64,000 nt of DNA from Vogesella sp. XCS3 (GTDB lineage: Bacteria; Pseudomonadota; Gammaproteobacteria; Burkholderiales; Chromobacteriaceae): assembly GCF_020616155.1 (NCBI RefSeq), contig NZ_CP085530.1, forward strand, positions 929,501 through 993,500, given 5' to 3'. Under the pieces are notes generated by a model that was not told the origin of the DNA, did not search any database, and was given only the letters and a program-made list of their open reading frames with translations. Below are positions 7,558-14,454 of the stretch, piece after piece. Position numbers and translations under genes: made by a program. How positions within the stretch are numbered: position 1 is the first letter of the stretch; the number at the start of each line of letters is the position of its first letter.

Positions 7558-7583
7558 AAAACCCGCTTCGGCGGGTTTTTTCT
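7558..7583 (+). terminator. Rho-independent terminator, cassette copy 2
   Basis: Same stem and T-run as at 7061-7085, base for base over 25 positions. It closes the two-gene small-protein cassette. Confidence 0.9.
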
Positions 7584-7627
7584 CGACGGCCATTGCAATC
7601 ACTACGTTACTTGCGTACACTTTTGTT

Positions 7628-7975
7628 ATGAAAGCAGTTTTTGTTGAGCTACCACCCTTCGCCCGCTACAGGCCGGACTATCTGGATGATGCAGCCTATC
7701 GTGGCTTGCAGCAGCTGCTACTCAAACAGCCAGATGCCGGCGATGTCATCCAGGGTACAGGCGGATTGCGTAAGCTGCGCTATGCAGACGCTAAGCGCAG
7801 CAAAGGCAAGCGCGGCGGTCTGCGGGTGATTTACTACTGGTGGGTGAGCGGCGATCAATGTTGGCTGTTTACCCTTTACGACAAAGACGAGGCAGCCGAT
7901 CTGTCCAGTGACGAGCGTAAGGCACTGAAACAGATGCTGGAGCGCGAACTGCAACACAGGAGTGCCAAGCCATGA
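7628..7975 (+). CDS. higB: HigB-2/RelE-type toxin
   Basis: 115 residues. FARYRPDYLDDAAYRGLQQLLL and GTGGLRKLRYADAKRSKGKRGG are the signature of the HigB-2 branch of RelE toxins; RVIYYWW and WLFTLYDKDEAADLS follow. These ribosome-dependent mRNA endonucleases are neutralised by the HTH partner encoded next. Stop and following start overlap (ATGA), giving the toxin-first order normal for this family. Confidence 0.88.
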   Translation: MKAVFVELPPFARYRPDYLDDAAYRGLQQLLLKQPDAGDVIQGTGGLRKLRYADAKRSKGKRGGLRVIYYWWVSGDQCWLFTLYDKDEAADLSSDERKALKQMLERELQHRSAKP

Positions 7976-8283
7976 AACGTAACCTTTTTGCCGAACTGAC
8001 CGAAGGCTTTGATGCCCTGGCCGCTGAGCGCGAGGGCAAAATGACGCTGCGTAACCATGCAATCGAACGTCAGCCTGCACCAGAGGTAACTGCGCAAGAT
8101 GTGGCAGCACTGCGCGAGCGCCTGCATATGTCGCGGCCAGTGTTTGCACGGATTCTGCGCACCAACGAACGCACACTGGAGAACTGGGAGCAGGGCCGAG
8201 CCAAGCCCAATGCCCAGGCGGCCCTGCTTATCAGATTGGTGGCGCAGTATCCTGACACTGTAGAGCGCTTGGCTGCGGTCTAG
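7972..8283 (+). CDS. higA: HigA-2-type antitoxin
   Basis: 103 residues. The N-terminal ~45 residues are the flexible toxin-binding part (MKRNLFAELTEGFDAL). The C-terminal HTH reads ALRERLHMSRPVFARILRTN and TLENWEQGRAKPN, as in HigA-2/NadS-like antitoxins. It is coupled to the toxin by an ATGA overlap and followed 31 bases later by a terminator. It should repress its own operon. Confidence 0.88.
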   Translation: MKRNLFAELTEGFDALAAEREGKMTLRNHAIERQPAPEVTAQDVAALRERLHMSRPVFARILRTNERTLENWEQGRAKPNAQAALLIRLVAQYPDTVERLAAV

Positions 8284-8314
8284 GCCTCGCTTCTAGCAAG
8301 TCACCTTTGCTTAC

Positions 8315-8338
8315 AAAACCCGCCTCGGCGGGTTTTTT
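8315..8338 (+). terminator. Rho-independent terminator, cassette copy 3
   Basis: AACCCGC-ctc-GGCGGGTT then six T; differs from the two earlier copies by one loop base. Confidence 0.88.
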
Positions 8339-8413
8339 GTTGACCGCGCACCCCGCGGCGACCATCCAGCAACTCACCCCCTGCCAGCCTCAAACCCTCC
8401 ACATTTAACAGTA

Positions 8414-8433
8414 AATGCTTTAACTAAAGCATT
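8414..8433. promoter_or_regulatory. Perfect inverted repeat upstream of HTH gene
   Basis: AATGCTTTA-AC-TAAAGCATT, nine-base arms with a two-base centre. It is operator-like and lies about 100 bases before the HTH gene at 8535; which regulator binds it is not known. Confidence 0.5.
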
Positions 8434-8507
8434 GAAAATGCATGGCTTCTTTTAGGCTATCTTTCGAATTAACTTGATCATTTAGCAAGTGTGCTTGATG
8501 GTACATA

Positions 8508-8523
8508 TACGTAGAACTACGTA
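8508..8523. promoter_or_regulatory. Operator of the HTH gene, upstream copy
   Basis: TACGTAG-AA-CTACGTA, a perfect inverted repeat ending just before the coding start. Its core GTAGAACTAC recurs, on the other strand, at 8868-8877 just after the same gene. Confidence 0.65.
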
Positions 8524-8534
8524 TAGTGCCGCCC

Positions 8535-8849
8535 GTGGCTGAACTAAAAGACAGGCTGCGCCAGCTTCTGTCCAAGAAGCGGTGCACGCACAAGGAAATA
8601 GCACTGGAATGTGGGGTAAGTACCCAGGCTGTAAGCGGCTGGCTTGCAGGCACACAGCCTAAACCAAGGCATCTTGCAAGCTTGGCGGCATACTTGGGTG
8701 TGACGACGGACTACTTGGTAAGCGGGGATGGCACGCTAGGCCGGAAGCTGCAGATTGAAGCCCTGATGGCCGAGTTGCCGACCTTGGACGACGACGACAT
8801 TAAGTTACTTGTCATGACGGCTCGGCGACTAAACAAACGCCGTACTTGA
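8535..8849 (+). CDS. Cro/CI-type HTH repressor, no peptidase domain
   Basis: 104 residues from GTG 8535 (GTG 8526 is also possible). The HTH is clear: LRQLLSKKRCTHKEIALECG, VSTQAVSGWLAGTQPKP, then YLGVTTDYLVSGDG. The rest is a short helical tail. The gene starts inside or right next to a perfect inverted repeat, so self-repression is likely. It is one of four HTH regulators within 1.7 kb and points rightward, away from the CI-like genes. Confidence 0.8.
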   Translation: MAELKDRLRQLLSKKRCTHKEIALECGVSTQAVSGWLAGTQPKPRHLASLAAYLGVTTDYLVSGDGTLGRKLQIEALMAELPTLDDDDIKLLVMTARRLNKRRT

Positions 8850-8867
8850 TGCGCTTGATTTTTGTAG

Positions 8868-8877
8868 GTAGTTCTAC
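8868..8877. promoter_or_regulatory. Operator-like site, downstream copy
   Basis: GTAGTTCTAC, the exact reverse complement of the core at 8511-8520. Its position before the small gene at 8943 suggests that the HTH protein also controls that gene. Confidence 0.55.
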
Positions 8878-8942
8878 GCTGTCACGTATGCAAATTGGTA
8901 ATTAATCTGCAATCCTCTTAAGCGAAACAGATAGGACTGCAA

Positions 8943-9104
8943 GTGCCAGACGTGAACACCACCCAGGCCGCACCAAGAAGGGCACGCCTGATCATTGAGC
9001 TTATGGACGATGGCTCAGTAAAAATTCAAAGGGAGGGCGATAGCTGCCTGTTGTGGCGCTATCTGGCTGCGGCCTTGTCGCAACCAGAACCCAGGGCAGC
9101 CTAA
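8943..9104 (+). CDS. Small hypothetical phage protein, GTG start
   Basis: 53 residues from GTG 8943 with AGGA six bases upstream; GTG 8952 is an alternative. ARLIIELMDDGSVKI suggests a short beta-alpha fold. It ends overlapping the convergent HTH gene by four bases. No family recognised; too short for most gene finders. Confidence 0.5.
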   Translation: MPDVNTTQAAPRRARLIIELMDDGSVKIQREGDSCLLWRYLAAALSQPEPRAA

Positions 9105-9457
9105 CTACCCTTCCCTTCCTTGAGCTTCATCACAACGGCCAGCAGCTGCAATACGGCATCGTCCCCCTTTGCCAGCAGCTGCTCGGCTGCCTCTTCAGGC
9201 GACTTCGCCACCAGGTAGTACTGCTCCCCGGCTACCGGCTCTACACCGGCTTCTTTCTTGCCCTTGCCACTCACTAGCCACTCCTCCCGCACGCCGAGCG
9301 CCTTGGCGATCGGGACGATAAGTGTCGTGCCCTTGCTTCGGCCTTGCTCAATCGAACTAATGGTAGATGGTGCAACACCTGCCCGCTTGGCAAGGTCGCT
9401 TTGGCTCATGCGCCTTTCTTCTCTGGAGGCGCGTACTCGGTCGGCTAGGGAAATCAT
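9101..9457 (-). CDS. XRE-family repressor-like protein (second repressor)
   Basis: 118 residues starting MISLADRVRA. The HTH is near residues 4-58 (VRASREERRMSQSDLAKRAG, VAPSTISSIEQGRSKGTT, LGVREEWLVSGKG). The C-terminus (SPEEAAEQLLAKGDDAVLQ) resembles that of the CI-like protein encoded next (SPEDLAAKLSEKGNEDIAK), so the two look like paralogues sharing an oligomerisation tail. No S24 self-cleaving peptidase domain is present. CCCGC-gagtgt-GCGGG lies immediately before its start and may be an operator or leader hairpin. Confidence 0.8.
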   Translation of the reverse strand: MISLADRVRASREERRMSQSDLAKRAGVAPSTISSIEQGRSKGTTLIVPIAKALGVREEWLVSGKGKKEAGVEPVAGEQYYLVAKSPEEAAEQLLAKGDDAVLQLLAVVMKLKEGKGS

Positions 9458-9533
9458 CCCGCGAGTGTGCGGGATAACGCCAATACGGTGATGCTGGCAA
9501 GCCAGCAAAACGACGCAGGAACAAAAAAGCGAC

Positions 9534-9911
9534 CTAGTGGCCGCTTATCTTGTCTTTGTTCGCGAGGAGTAGCTGGATGATCTTGGCAATATCCTCGTTG
9601 CCCTTTTCCGACAGCTTGGCCGCTAGGTCTTCAGGGCTGGATGCGTAGATATAGCTTGCCTCGGGGGAGTCGCCACTGACAGGGCCCGTGTCCCTACCTG
9701 TCTGCAACCACTCCGGCGACACCCGCAAAGCTTTAGAGGCCATCAAGAGGTTATCGCCATCAATCCCCGCAGTGGGGTTGTTCATCCATTTATAAACGGC
9801 AGTACGCGACACACCAATCTGAACGGAAAGCCAGTTCGCGGTGTGTTTTTTGCCCGTAGCTTCAGTCAGGTCGTCTAAGGCCTTCTGAATACGATTTCCA
9901 AGTGTGCTCAT
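9534..9911 (-). CDS. CI-like prophage repressor without peptidase domain
   Basis: 125 residues starting MSTLGNRIQKAL; the ATG is three bases from the nearest operator, so the longer frame upstream is unlikely. HTH region: GKKHTANWLSVQIGVSRTAV, YKWMNNPTAGIDG, LRVSPEWLQTGRDTG. The tail SPEDLAAKLSEKG...IIQLLLANK is helical. It is divergent from cro across three operator-like repeats, the position of lambda cI. The short length means that it cannot be inactivated by RecA-stimulated self-cleavage in the usual way. Confidence 0.82.
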   Translation of the reverse strand: MSTLGNRIQKALDDLTEATGKKHTANWLSVQIGVSRTAVYKWMNNPTAGIDGDNLLMASKALRVSPEWLQTGRDTGPVSGDSPEASYIYASSPEDLAAKLSEKGNEDIAKIIQLLLANKDKISGH

Positions 9912-9914
9912 GTT

Positions 9915-9972
9915 AACCAAGGTTAGCGCATTATTAGCAAACCTTGGGTTGCATGGAGTGTCAACTATAGTT
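9915..9972. promoter_or_regulatory. OR-like operator region with divergent promoters
   Basis: Three sites: AACCAAGGTT (9915-9924), AACC-TTG-GGTT (9940-9950) and AACTATAGTT (9963-9972), centres about 25 and 23 bases apart. TATAGT at 9966-9971 is a likely -10 for the rightward cro promoter, with TTGGGT (9944-9949) as a weak -35. On the minus strand TTGACA (complement of 9959-9964) could be the -35 for repressor transcription, with a poor -10. Confidence 0.7.
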
Positions 9973-9983
9973 ATCATCTGCGT

Positions 9984-10208
9984 ATGAAAACTGAAACCTT
10001 GATCAAATTCTTCGGTGGCGGTTGTGGATCTCAGGCGCGCATAGCGAAAGCGCTAGGCATATCCAGAGCCGCTGTTTCCAAGTGGGGCGATACCGTCCCG
10101 CCAGGTAGCGCATACGCCCTGTGCCGCATGTATCCAGATCTTGATGCCATGGACAAGAAAGAGTGGCAGCAGCAGCACGATCTGAAGACTACACCCAAGG
10201 CCGCCTGA
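9984..10208 (+). CDS. cro: Cro/YdaS-like repressor
   Basis: 74 residues. The fold reads as a compact HTH: MKTETLIKFFGGGCGSQARI, AKALGISRAAVSKWGDTVPP, SAYALCRMYPDL. This is the YdaS/Cro pattern found just right of the repressor in many betaproteobacterial prophages. It lies 11 bases from the third operator site and heads the rightward early operon, so it should compete with the CI-like repressor. Confidence 0.85.
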   Translation: MKTETLIKFFGGGCGSQARIAKALGISRAAVSKWGDTVPPGSAYALCRMYPDLDAMDKKEWQQQHDLKTTPKAA

Positions 10209-10237
10209 CCTCCACGCAACACTGAAAGGACGTTTAC

Positions 10238-10702
10238 ATGTCGAACCCCAAAACCTTAGACGGCAAAGCCCGTCACCGCGACGTATTCGGTCTGATCCAG
10301 ATGCAGGCGCGTGAGAAAGGCGGCCTGTCTGAAGTCGCGCGCCAGCTGGGCAAGGACGAGCGGACCTTTGCCACCAAGTTCAACCCGAACAACGGCGACC
10401 ACCAGCCAACGGCCATCGAGCTGCTGGACGTGATCGAGCTGCTGGGCCTGGACTTTGCCGTGAACGCGATCGCTTTGAAGGTTGGCCGCATTGCCGTAGA
10501 GCAGGCCACTGTTGAAATCAGCCCGCGTGAGCTGGTGGAGCATGTGCGTCTGATGATGGCGCAGTTTGGGCTCACCATTCATACGTCGGCTAGCAGCCTT
10601 GCCGATCAACGCCTGGACTCCGAAGAGCGCAAAACCATTGCTCAGCAGCTGGATAGCTTGATTCCGCTGCTAATTGCTGTGCGCGAAGCCGCGAGGACTT
10701 GA
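10238..10702 (+). CDS. CII-like phage regulatory protein
   Basis: 154 residues starting MSNPKTLDG. The pattern FGLIQMQAREKGGLSEVARQ, LGKDERTFATKFNPN, HQPTAIELLDVIELLG matches the phage CII/CP76 family (PF06892), rightward activators that help set up lysogeny. It sits between cro and the O-like gene, exactly where cII lies in lambda. The C-terminal part (QQLDSLIPLLIAVREAA) is helical and may form the tetramer. Confidence 0.8.
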   Translation: MSNPKTLDGKARHRDVFGLIQMQAREKGGLSEVARQLGKDERTFATKFNPNNGDHQPTAIELLDVIELLGLDFAVNAIALKVGRIAVEQATVEISPRELVEHVRLMMAQFGLTIHTSASSLADQRLDSEERKTIAQQLDSLIPLLIAVREAART

Positions 10703-10706
10703 TGCC

Positions 10707-11582
10707 ATGAGCGCTGCCCGCAAAGTGGTAGACCTGGCCGCCTATCGCACGCCAGCCCCTGCCCCAGAAAAGAAACCCAGCATGCAGGACGGATTCCTTG
10801 CCATCCCTAACGAGCTGATGGACGCGCTATTGGCCGCAGACCTGACTGGTCGCCAGCTGAAACTGGCGCTGGCCATCGTGCGCAAGACCATTGGTTACGG
10901 CAAGGTAGAAGACGATTGCACCATCAGCCAGCTGGCTGAGGTGGCCGGCCTGCATCGCCCGAATGCCAGTAAAGCCCTGCAGCAGCTGCTGGACATGAAT
11001 GTGGTATCTGCCCGTAAGGGTCGCCATGGTCAGCTGGTGTCGGTTAATGCTCCAAGCAGCTGGAATCTTGACCCTGTTCAAAACGATACGCCTACCGATA
11101 CGAACGTATCAAAACAATACGCTGAACCGTATCAAAACGAGACACACAATAGACAATACCAAAACACAAGTACTACTCCCCCTGTATCCCCCTCCGGTGA
11201 TCAGCCATCTGCTGCTGACATACCGGCCAAGCCGAAGCGTGCACCCCGTGCCAAATCCGCCAAGGTGACCTTTGCCCAGTGGCGCGACACAGCCAAGGCA
11301 TCCGGCGAGAAGCTGATCCCTGAAAACGACCCCGTGTTCGAATACGCCGCCGATGCAGGCATCAGCATCGAATTCCTGCAGCTGGCCTGGGTGGAGTTCC
11401 GTGAGGCGTACAAAGACAACGGCAAGCAATACGCCGACTGGCGTGCCGTGTTCCGTACCTGCGTGCGCCGCAACTGGTACCGGCTGTGGTTCCTGAAGCC
11501 TGACGGCACATGCGAGCTCACCACTGCTGGTGTGCAGGCCATGAACGCCGCAGAAGCCCGCAAAAAGCAGGAGGCGAAGTGA
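10707..11582 (+). CDS. O-like replication initiator
   Basis: 291 residues. An N-terminal winged-helix domain of the phage O type (FLAIPNELMDALLAADLTGR, LKLALAIVRKTIGYGK, EDDCTISQLAEVAGL) spans about residues 30-120. A poorly structured linker (residues ~123-185) is encoded by direct repeats that look like the origin. The C-terminus (AQWRDTAKASGEKLIPENDP onward) resembles DnaT-like domains. The ATG at 10707 is used, just after the CII-like stop. The gene overlaps the helicase gene by one base. Confidence 0.85.
   Translation: MSAARKVVDLAAYRTPAPAPEKKPSMQDGFLAIPNELMDALLAADLTGRQLKLALAIVRKTIGYGKVEDDCTISQLAEVAGLHRPNASKALQQLLDMNVVSARKGRHGQLVSVNAPSSWNLDPVQNDTPTDTNVSKQYAEPYQNETHNRQYQNTSTTPPVSPSGDQPSAADIPAKPKRAPRAKSAKVTFAQWRDTAKASGEKLIPENDPVFEYAADAGISIEFLQLAWVEFREAYKDNGKQYADWRAVFRTCVRRNWYRLWFLKPDGTCELTTAGVQAMNAAEARKKQEAK
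11076..11170 (+). other. Probable phage origin: iterons inside the O-like gene
   Basis: Four copies of a repeat with core CAAAAC: GTTCAAAACGATACG (11076), GTATCAAAACAATACG (11106), GTATCAAAACGAGACA (11129) and ATACCAAAACACAAG (11156). Spacing is 23-30 bases. The segment is AT-richer than its surroundings. Lambda-type phages place their origin iterons in the same part of O. Confidence 0.7.
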
Positions 11583-12979
11583 TGCGCGCCGAAAACGAAT
11601 TCATCCAGCTGCACAGCCAGGAGGCCGAGCAATCGGTACTGGGCGGCCTGATGCTGGACAACCTCGCCTGGGACAAGGTGAGCGATACCCTGGTACCGGA
11701 ACAGTTTTTCGACCGTGCCCACCAGCTGATTGCCCGTGCCCTGTTCGCCATGCTGTCCGATGGCAAGCCCGCCGACGCGGTGACCATGGCCGCGGTACTG
11801 CAAGCCCATGGCCACGCTGACACCGTGGGCGGGCTGGAATACCTGGTATCGCTGGTACAGAACACCCCGTCTGCGGCCAACATCCGCCGTTACGCCGATA
11901 TCGTCGTGGAGAAGGCCGTAGCCCGTAGCGCCATCCACATCACTGCCGAGATGGTGGAGCAGCTGCAGACACCGAAGGGCGTAAAAGCCGCCGAGCTGGT
12001 AGACCGTACTGCCGGTGCGCTGGAAATGTTGACCGCCGACAAGGGTGCCGAGGAAAAGACCCTGGACGCCACGGAGCTGGCCAAGCGCTGTATCGCCAAC
12101 ATCGACCGCCGCTACTCCATGCCCGAAGGCCAGATGGACGGCATGCCGACAGGCTGGGCTGACCTCGATGCTCGCCTGATGGGTTTGCAGCCCGGCGACC
12201 TGGTCATCATTGCCGGCCGCCCAGGCATGGGTAAGACCGTGATGGCCATGAACATCGCGGAGCATGTATCCCGCTTTGTGGGTCCGGTATTCGTGTTCAG
12301 CCAGGAAATGAGCGAAACCCAGCTGGGTGACCGCCAGATTGCTAGCCTGGCCGGTATCTCGCTGGACACCATCCGTAGCGGCAGGCTTGAAGACGACGAC
12401 TGGCAGCGCATGACCTACTACGCCAGCCTGGTGCAGGATCTGCGCATGTACATCGACTTCCGCGCCGCCCTGTCGCCCGAGCAGGTACGCAACAAGAGCC
12501 GCCAGCTGTCCCGCCGACACGGGCGCCCTTCCCTGATCGTGATCGACTACCTGCAGCTGATGCGTGGCCCGAACCATGGCAACGGCGAGAACCGCAACCA
12601 TGAAATGGGCTACATCACCGGTGCCACGAAGGCGCTGGCCAAGGAAATGGGCTGCCCTGTGATCTTGCTGAGCCAGCTTTCCCGCAACGTAGAGCAGCGC
12701 GCCAACAAGCGCCCGCTGATGGCTGACCTGCGCGACTCCGGCTCTATCGAGCAAGACGCCGATATCGTGCTGTTTCCGTACCGCGACGAGTACTACAACC
12801 CCGACAGCGCGGACGCTGGCACCGTGGAAGTGGGTATCGGCAAGTTCCGCCAGGGTGAACCCAAACCAGTGCGCCTGGGCTGGCAAGGCCAGTATGCCCG
12901 CATGACCAACCTGCAAGCCGGCTGGCGGCCAACGCCCACCGCCCCAAGCCGCCCCCAGCGTGGAGGGTTTGACGAATGA
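11582..12979 (+). CDS. dnaB: Replicative DNA helicase DnaB, phage
   Basis: 465 residues. The N-terminal domain begins SQEAEQSVLGGLMLDN; the RecA-like domain has Walker A GRPGMGKT near residue 210, FVFSQEMSETQ, Walker B LIVIDYLQLM, the LLSQLSRNVEQR loop and an arginine finger region (LRDSGSIEQDADIV). It unwinds DNA at the fork as a hexamer and recruits primase. Phages that encode their own DnaB need no P-type loader. It overlaps the O-like gene (ATGA-type) and the next gene by four bases. Confidence 0.95.
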   Translation: MRAENEFIQLHSQEAEQSVLGGLMLDNLAWDKVSDTLVPEQFFDRAHQLIARALFAMLSDGKPADAVTMAAVLQAHGHADTVGGLEYLVSLVQNTPSAANIRRYADIVVEKAVARSAIHITAEMVEQLQTPKGVKAAELVDRTAGALEMLTADKGAEEKTLDATELAKRCIANIDRRYSMPEGQMDGMPTGWADLDARLMGLQPGDLVIIAGRPGMGKTVMAMNIAEHVSRFVGPVFVFSQEMSETQLGDRQIASLAGISLDTIRSGRLEDDDWQRMTYYASLVQDLRMYIDFRAALSPEQVRNKSRQLSRRHGRPSLIVIDYLQLMRGPNHGNGENRNHEMGYITGATKALAKEMGCPVILLSQLSRNVEQRANKRPLMADLRDSGSIEQDADIVLFPYRDEYYNPDSADAGTVEVGIGKFRQGEPKPVRLGWQGQYARMTNLQAGWRPTPTAPSRPQRGGFDE

Positions 12980-13353
12980 GCAGCACATCCCGCCCCAGCA
13001 AGATCGTGCCACGCCCCGGCGATACGCCTGGCACTGGCCGCCGTGATGACTACCGCCAAAACAGCGACTGGTTGGCCGCAGTGGGCATGATTGAGCAGTG
13101 TGTACTGTGTGGCAGCGCTGACGCTGTCCAGGTAGCGCACCGGAACGAAGGCAAGGGTCTGGCCTTGAAAGCCCCTGATGCCCTGACCGCCTCGCTGTGC
13201 ATCCACTGCCACCACGAAATCGACAACGGCCGCAGCCACTCGCTGGAATACCGCCGCAACGCCATGAACCGCGCCATCGTGCAGACGCTTGAGCGCCTGG
13301 CCCTGGCGGGTGTGGTGGTGATCGACAAGAAACGACTGAGAGAACTGGTATGA
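12976..13353 (+). CDS. YbcO-like HNH-type nuclease (DUF1364)
   Basis: 125 residues. A zinc-binding nuclease core is visible: CVLCGS near residue 39, VQVAHRNEGKGLALKAPD, LCIHCHHEID near residue 75. This follows the YbcO/DUF1364 pattern, and in DLP12-like prophages ybcO also lies beside rusA. It probably acts on recombination or replication intermediates. Four-base overlaps with both neighbours show tight coupling. Confidence 0.75.
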   Translation: MSSTSRPSKIVPRPGDTPGTGRRDDYRQNSDWLAAVGMIEQCVLCGSADAVQVAHRNEGKGLALKAPDALTASLCIHCHHEIDNGRSHSLEYRRNAMNRAIVQTLERLALAGVVVIDKKRLRELV

Positions 13354-13796
13354 GCAACGTCATTAAATTTTCTGTTCCAGGCTCACCGGTAGGCAAAGGC
13401 CGCCCGAAGGTCTCCAGTAGCGGCGGCAAGTTTGCCCGCATGTACACGCCTGAGAAAACCGTCAGCTACGAAACGCTGGTGGCTTTGGCCGCACAGCAGG
13501 CCATGGAAGGTCGCCCGCTGCTGAGTGGCCCTGTGAATGTGCGTATGGCGATCTTGCTGCCGGTACCGGCCAGCTGGTCTAAGCGTAAGCAAGCAGCGGC
13601 CCTGGCCGGCCTGGTGTACCCGACCAAGAAGCCAGACGCGGATAACGTGGTGAAAGCCATCTTCGACGGTATCAACGGTGTGGTGTGGAACGACGACGTG
13701 CAGGTATGCGGCCTGAACATGACCAAGCGCTATGCGTGCACGCCTGGTGTTGAAGTGCTGGTGTCGCCCATCGACGGCGCGCTGTTCGCTGCCTGA
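13350..13796 (+). CDS. rusA: RusA-family Holliday junction resolvase
   Basis: 148 residues. FSVPGSPVGKGRPKV at the N-terminus, KPDADNVVKAIFDGING near residue 92 and VWNDDVQV carry the acidic metal-binding residues of RusA. The enzyme is a dimer that cuts four-way junctions, resolving recombination intermediates before packaging. It is coupled to the YbcO-like gene. Confidence 0.93.
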   Translation: MSNVIKFSVPGSPVGKGRPKVSSSGGKFARMYTPEKTVSYETLVALAAQQAMEGRPLLSGPVNVRMAILLPVPASWSKRKQAAALAGLVYPTKKPDADNVVKAIFDGINGVVWNDDVQVCGLNMTKRYACTPGVEVLVSPIDGALFAA

Positions 13797-13819
13797 TCAC
13801 GAAGACCAAGGGGGAAATC

Positions 13820-14197
13820 ATGATCGAACCAGCAGCAGCACTGAAACACTGGGGAGCCTGGGCGGTAGACACCGGCAACTGGCGCCGCACCTGCGCAGGC
13901 ATCGAAAAGCGCTGGGTGAACGACCCGAGCCGGTATGTGTACCCGGATGATATGGAGAAGCGGTTCCGCTTCAAGTACGATCAGCGTACTGGCGAGGCGG
14001 TCGAAGTGCTGGTGAATACCATGCACGACCAGGAAAAGCTGGTGTTGAGGGCAAAGCACATCTACTGCTCGCACATGGAAGACGAGAAGATCGCCAGCAG
14101 CCTGGGCATGTCGCCCAGTGCATTCGACACGGTTCTGTGTGCGGCCACCGTTCGCTTTGGCCGGATCTGGCGCGAAATGAACCGGAGTGCAGCATGA
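13820..14197 (+). CDS. Q-like late regulator
   Basis: 125 residues. The C-terminal half (EKLVLRAKHIYCSHMEDEKI, ASSLGMSPSAFDTVLCAATV, RFGRIW) is a sigma-like HTH of the kind found in phage antitermination proteins of the Q/ArpU type. The place, after rusA and before the late operon, fits that role. Direct binding site not identified. Confidence 0.65.
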   Translation: MIEPAAALKHWGAWAVDTGNWRRTCAGIEKRWVNDPSRYVYPDDMEKRFRFKYDQRTGEAVEVLVNTMHDQEKLVLRAKHIYCSHMEDEKIASSLGMSPSAFDTVLCAATVRFGRIWREMNRSAA

Positions 14198-14454
14198 AGA
14201 AGCCAAGGGGCAATGGCTTGGCCGCTAAGCTAGGCGAGGTTCTGGCAGATGCGCCACGCCCGATGTTCCTGGGCGAGCTGGAAGCCGCGCTCGACTTCCA
14301 GTTCGAAAAGGCCGAGATCATGAGCGTGCTGGTGAAGCTGCAGGCGCAGGGCAAGGTGGAAAGCGCCCTGCGTGAGCGTGAAGGGCCAGGGCCGAGGGTG
14401 GCTAAGGCTTATGCGTTGCTCTCGGCCGATGGGTTGCAGATGAAATTATGCTGA
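14194..14454 (+). CDS. Small winged-helix protein
   Basis: 86 residues starting at the ATG that overlaps the Q-like stop. AAKLGEVLADAPRPMFLGEL, EAALDFQFEKAEIMSVLVKL, QAQGKVESAL follows a winged-helix layout with an R-rich wing. Probably a DNA-binding accessory regulator; no named family. It converges with the minus-strand gene and overlaps it by nine bases. Confidence 0.6.
   Translation: MKKPRGNGLAAKLGEVLADAPRPMFLGELEAALDFQFEKAEIMSVLVKLQAQGKVESALREREGPGPRVAKAYALLSADGLQMKLC

Noticed and set aside
11201-13447. 748-residue minus frame
   Set aside because: Antisense shadow of the DnaB gene in GC-rich DNA.
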